From Megaleporinus macrocephalus (lineage: Eukaryota > Chordata > Actinopteri > Characiformes > Anostomidae): a DNA stretch of 64,000 nt. Below, in pieces: positions 59,180 through 64,000 of this stretch (position 1 is the first letter of the stretch; the number at the start of each line of letters is the position of its first letter). A model generated the notes under the pieces. It was given only the letters and a program-made list of their open reading frames with translations. It searched no databases and was not told where the DNA came from. Location: contig CM038718.1 in NCBI GenBank assembly GCA_021613375.1, positions 44,329,725 through 44,393,724 on the forward strand, read 5' to 3'. The position numbers and the translations under genes were made by a program.

Positions 59180-59305
59180 AAGAGAGAGAGAGAGAGAGGG
59201 AGAAAGAGAGAGGGAGAAAAAGAGAGAGAGAGAGAGAGGGAGAAAGAGAGAGAGGGAGAAAGAGAGAGAGGGAGAAAGAGATAGGGAGAAAAAGAGAGAG
59301 AAAGC
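59040..59305 (+). repeat. (GA)n-rich array
   Basis: Runs of GAGAGAGAG are broken by GGGAGAAAG blocks; purines only for most of its length. Confidence 0.95.
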
Positions 59306-60949
59306 AGGAGAATGGAAAGAAAAAAGAGCAAGATGCTGATTAAGAGAGAGTTAAAATATAAGATGAGTGATGGTGATGCAGTGACGCATGTGCTTTTCTC
59401 TCTTTTCCTGTTTTTCTATTTTCTCCATCGTTTTGCTTTTCGTGGACAGGTTGCACCAAGTTGTGTGACTGTATACAGTTTTTTTATCTTGTACAAGCAT
59501 TTTCTGTTAAATTTCCATACCAATAAACGGGGGCCTGATGAAGCATGACCATATCCACATGAACATCACAGATATACCAACCAGCACTCTTTTATATGTG
59601 TGCTACTGCACTACTGTGCAAAACTCTTACACACCAAATCCAAAAGAACAGGCTTAGAGAGAGAGAAAGACCAGCAGTCTTGTTTGATAGTTTAAAAGCC
59701 TGATCTGATCAAAAGGTGTATTCTCACCACCAGATCTGATTAGAACAGATGTAAATAATCATACAAACAATATAAAGTAACATGAATATGTTATTGTGAG
59801 AGAAGTAGATCAGATCTTGATCCAGTTTGAAGAACAAAGTTAGGTTCCAGATTTCTCCTGGACGCCCCAGACATTGTATGAATGTATTCAGTTCCTTCAG
59901 CAGTAAATCTTGATTTAGCTTAATGAAGTACTGAGCAGTCAAAGCAGGTATTAGATGAGAACTGATAATAATACTGGGTTGTTTATAGAAGGAGAAGCTT
60001 GGAAAGGGTTAAATAAACACACTGACATATGGAAAAGCACTACTTACTGTATTAAGAAAGTGTTTTGCTGAACAAATAAAAGTTTAATGTGGGGAAAAAT
60101 AGCTTTTTAAATATAATAATGTCCCAGAATGCCTAAAGTGCCTGTACTGTATATGATAAATTGAAAGATCCTGCGTGAGCTGCACATGCACCTGTATAGT
60201 AGATGTTCCTGATAAAACTCTGAACTCTGAACATTTCATGAGGTGTAGCTTTTGCTCCAACAGTGCTGATATGTTTTTTTCCTTCTCAGCATACGCTGGT
60301 CTAGAGTTCTGGTGTTTTTGAAAAGGGGGATTCCCTTTTCTGACCACGCAGAAAGAACACGGAAGGACGTTGGTGTAACGAGACGCGCTCTATGACACAG
60401 CAGTGTCACGCAGGTGTCACCGGCATTGTGTGTCGCCTCCTGTTAAGGCCCTCGGGGTGTCCTTGAGAAAAAAGAGCTGGGTGGGGGGTAAACAGGTTTG
60501 AACTGTTGGTTTCTTGCAGGTGTGAGTGATTGTGGTTAGCTCTGGTAACCCGAGGAGGATCCAGTCACATTGTATGAGCTCACTGGAGGTGCTTGTGCTC
60601 CTCAAATGAAGCTTTTGGGTGGAGGTGAAGGGGCTGGAGGAGTGGGCAGAGCTACATAATGGCTGTGAGGGTACATAATTAGCTGTAAAGAGTTTGTTTC
60701 TTACTTAAGCTGGCAGCCCAATACTTCAGTTCCTTTGATGGAAGATTCCAGCACGGAGGCCAGTAATTAAGCTTAGAAGCTTCTCAGGACCTGATTGGAT
60801 TGTCCAGAGGATTGGCTGTTTAGTGCTGTGTGTGTGTGTGCATGTTTTTATGTATCTATAAGACCAAAATGATGAGTTGTGGATGTTAATGTAAATGCTT
60901 AAACATTTTAATATATTAAAAAAATCCATTACTACCGTGTTGGAGATGA

Positions 60950-61140
60950 TAGCTCACAGGTTTCTGCTCAATTTGTGTTCCTCTAGTCTTCAAGTCTGTC
61001 ATCAGTGGTCTTAGGACATTGGCCACAGGATACTGATGTCTGGTTGGTGGGCTTTTCTTCGTCCAGCATTGAGGTGTTTAAAAACTCCAGCAGTACTGCT
61101 GTGTCTGATCCACTTACACCAGCGCAAAACACACTTTTGA
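60950..61140. repeat. Foldback DNA repeat, family F copy 6 (degraded)
   Basis: It contains TTGTGTTCCTCTAGTCTTC, CATCAGTGGTC, GGATACTGATGTCTGG and GCTGTGTCTGATCCACTTAC. Confidence 0.55.
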
Positions 61141-61254
61141 TGGTCTGACAAGCTTTTCACAACCCTAAATATATAAGATATAAAATGCAAATAGATACAG
61201 TGATGCTACTTCTTGCACATACATCACTGTTATTTTTAAAAACCTCACTCAATC

Positions 61255-61690
61255 CTATACGGCGGCATGCAAAAGTTTGGGCACCCCCGTTCTACTGTGC
61301 AGGGACCACAGCACAAATACGCTGGCCTTTATGGAAGAGGCATCAGAAGAAAAGCTTTCAGTGTCAGATGTTTGCAAAGGAACATCCAAACAAGCCTGAT
61401 GTATTTTGGAAGCGAAACTGGAAACGAGGCTGTTTAAGTTCAAACAGAGCCTCGCAACGAGTCAAAGATATGTCTGTAGGAAAAACGGAATTTTACGACG
61501 ACACCACATCAAAAATGAAGCACAGTAGTGGTTCAGTCTTGATTTGGGATTTGGGTTACAGCCAGTGGCACGGAGAAAATTTCACTGGCAGAAGAAGAAT
61601 GGATTCAATTAAACTGCAGGATAATGATCCTAAACACACCACAAAATCCACAGTGGGCTACCTCAAGGGTGCAAGCTAAAGGTTTTGCTA
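61255..61690 (+). pseudogene. Degraded Tc1-like transposase remnant
   Basis: After a terminal-like GGCATGCAAAAGTTTGGGCA the frame reads KHPNKPDVFWKR-like, SVGKTEFYDDTTSKMKHSSG, SVLIWDLGYSQWHGENF and SIKLQDNDPKHTTKSTVGYL. The DNDPKHT block is the Tc1 region holding the second catalytic Asp. Large parts are missing. Confidence 0.65.
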
Positions 61691-61739
61691 TGGTCAGGCT
61701 AAGCTAAAGGTCAGGCTATGTTCACACAGTGGGTAAAAG

Positions 61740-64000
61740 TGGCAGCAAGTAACAGTAGTGATGGTCAGTGGAGGAGAAGAACAACAGTGATGGTCAGTGG
61801 AGGAGAAGAACAACAGTGATAGTCAATGGAGGAGAGGAACAGCGGTGATGGTCAGTGGAGGAGAGGAACAGCAGTGATGGTGAGTGGAGGAGAGGAACAG
61901 CAGTGATGGTCAGTGGAGGAGAGGAACAGCAGTGATGGTCAGTGGAGGAGAGGAACAGCAGTGACGGTCATTGGAGGAGAAGAACAGCAGTGATCGTCAG
62001 TGGAGAAGAGGAACAGCAGTGATGGTCATTGGAGGAGAGGAACAGCAGTGATGGTCAGTGGAGGAGAGGAACAGCAGTGATGGTCAGTGGAGGAGAGGAA
62101 CAGCAGTGATGATGAGTGGAGGAGAAGAACAGCAGTGATGGTCAGTGGAGGAGAGGAACAGCAGTGATGGTCAGTGGAGGAGAGGAACAGCAGTGACAGT
62201 CAGTGGAGGAGAGGAACAGCAGTGACGGTCAGTGGAGAAGATGAACAGCCGTGATGGTCAGTGCAGGAGAGAAACAGCAGTGATGGTCAGTGGAGGAGAG
62301 GAACAGCAGTGATGGTGAGTGGTGGAGAGGAACAGCAGTGATGGTGAGTGGTGGAGAGGAACAGCAGTGATGGTCATTGGAGGAGAGAAACAGCAGTGAT
62401 GGTCAGTGGAGGAGAGGAACAGCAGTGATGGTCAGTGGAGGAGAGGAACAGCGGTGATGGTCAGTGGAGGAGAGAAACAGCAGTGATGGTCAGTGGAGGA
62501 GACGAACAGCAGTGATGGTCATTGGAGGAGAGAAACAGCAGTGATGGTCAGTGGAGAAGAGGAACAGCAGTGATGGTCAGTGCAGGAGAGGAACAGCAGT
62601 GATCGTCAGTGGAGAAGAGGAACAGCAGTGATGGTCAGTGGAGGAGAGGAACAGCAGTGATGGTCAGTGGAGAAGAGGAACAGCAGTGATGGTCAGTGGA
62701 GGAGAGGAACAGCGGTGATGGTCAGTGGAGGAGAGGAACAGCAGTGATGGTCAGTGGAGGAAAGAAACAGCAGTGATGGTCATTGGAGGAGAGAAACAGC
62801 AGTGATGGTGAGTGGAGGAGAGGAACAGCAGTGATGGTCAGTGGAGAAGAGGAACAGCAGTGATGGTCAGTGGAGGAGAGGAACAGCGGTGATGGTCAGT
62901 GGAGGAGAGGAACAGCAGTGATGGTCAGTGGAGGAGAGGAACAGCGGTGATGGTCAGTGGAGGAGAGAAACAGCAGTGATGGTCAGTGGAGAAGAGGAAC
63001 AGCAGTGATGGTCAGTGCAGGAGAGGAACAGCAGTGATCGTCAGTGGAGAAGAGGAACAGCAGTGATGGTCAGTGGAGGAGAGGAACAGCAGTGATGGTC
63101 AGTGGAGAAGAGGAACAGCAGTGATGGTCAGTGGAGGAGAGGAACAGCGGTGATGGTCAGTGGAGGAGAGGAACAGCAGTGATGGTCAGTGGAGGAGAGA
63201 AACAGCAGTGATGGTCATTGGAGGAGAGAAACAGCAGTGATGGTGAGTGAAGGAGAGGAACAGCAGTGATGGTCAGTGGAGAAGAGGAACAGCAGTGATG
63301 GTCAGTGGAGGAGAGGAACAGCGGTGATGGTCAGTGGAGGAGAGGAACAGCAGTGATGGTCAGTGGAGGAGAGGAAAAGCGGTGATGGTCAGTGGAGGAG
63401 AGAAACAGCAGTGATCGTCAGTGGAGGAGAGAAACAGCAGTGATCGTCAGTGGAGAAGAGAAACAGCAGTGATGGTCATTGGCGGAGAGAAACAGCAGTG
63501 ATGGTCAGTGGAGAAGAGGAACAGCAGTGATGGTCAGTGCAGGAGAGGAACAGCAGTGATCGTCAGTGGAGAAGAGAAACAGCAGTGACGGTCAGTGGAG
63601 AAGAACAGCAGTGACGGTCAGTGGAGGAGAGAAACAGCAGTGATGGTGAGTGGAGAAGAACAGCAGTGATGGTGAGTGGAGGAGAGGAACAGCAGTGATG
63701 GTCAGTGGAGAAGAACAGCAGTGATGGTGAGTGGAGGAGAGGAACAGCAGTGATGGTCAGTGGAGAAGAGGAACAGCAGTGATGGTCATTGGAGGAGAGA
63801 AACAGCAGTGATGGTCAGTGCAGGAGAGGAACAGCAGTGATGATGAGTGGAGGAGAGGAACAGCAGTGACGGTCAGTGGAGGAGAGGAACAGCAGTGACG
63901 GTCAGTGGAGGAGAGGAACAGCAGTGATGGTCAGTGGAGGAGAGGAACAGCAGTGATGGTCAGTGGAGGAGAGGAACAGCAGTGATGGTCAGTGGAGGAG
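61740..64000 (+). repeat. 29-bp minisatellite, continues past the window end
   Basis: Roughly 78 copies of a unit GGTCAGTGGAGGAGAGGAAC plus AGCAGTGAT. Common variants are GAGAAGAGG, AACAGCGGTGAT, GGTCATTGG, GTGCAGGAGAGG and GATCGTCAGTGG. Runs of variants around 62579-62830 and 63016-63250 follow the same order, showing block duplication. Confidence 0.95.

Noticed and set aside
59008..59339. Paired open frames of Arg-Glu repeats and Leu-Ser repeats
   Set aside because: Translations of a (GA)n array on the two strands, not genes.

Overview
This window looks like vertebrate nuclear DNA from a teleost fish. It has two recognisable multi-exon genes with GT-AG introns. The rest is introns and intergenic DNA crowded with hAT-like and Tc1-like elements, non-LTR retrotransposon tails, and long micro- and minisatellites. 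The repeat types suggest an otophysan (characin, catfish or electric-fish type); that is inference only. I see no bacterial-style operon, CRISPR array, viral genome, rRNA or tRNA.

Gene 1 is ilrun (C6orf106 homologue, UBA-like plus NBR1-like FW domain). It lies on the minus strand in five coding exons between 16542 (ATG) and 3300 (stop). All splice phases agree and the exons join into a 279-codon reading frame. Gene 2 is hm13, encoding signal peptide peptidase, an intramembrane aspartyl protease of the ER. It lies on the plus strand, with eleven constitutive coding exons from 19752 to 34644 and two alternative terminal exons (39125-39275 and 41053-41125). These give about 404 or 378 residues. 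YD, GLGD and PAL motifs are intact. An extra 24-nt in-frame microexon candidate sits in intron 1. The two genes are divergent, head to head, and are kept about 3.2 kb apart by a degraded Tc1 fragment and a tandem array of roughly 175-235 bp units.

Layout: 1-3299, ilrun 3' flank with old repeats; 3300-16542, ilrun; 16543-19751, intergenic with satellite-like array; 19752-42505, hm13 with its 3' UTR; 42506-64000, no gene recognised, only interspersed repeats and large tandem arrays (GATA, AT, an inverted-repeat cluster, TATC/TCTG, CA, polypurine, GA, a 67-bp array with higher-order structure, and a 29-bp minisatellite that runs off the window end).

The observations most worth checking are: a hAT-like MITE family, with clear 8-bp target duplications at several copies, that carries an exact or near-exact CTCF core motif; the hm13 microexon; the alternative hm13 C-termini; a BED-finger-bearing hAT derivative with a nested Tc1-like element; and the higher-order 67-bp satellite. 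All calls come from reading the sequence; no alignment or database search was run.
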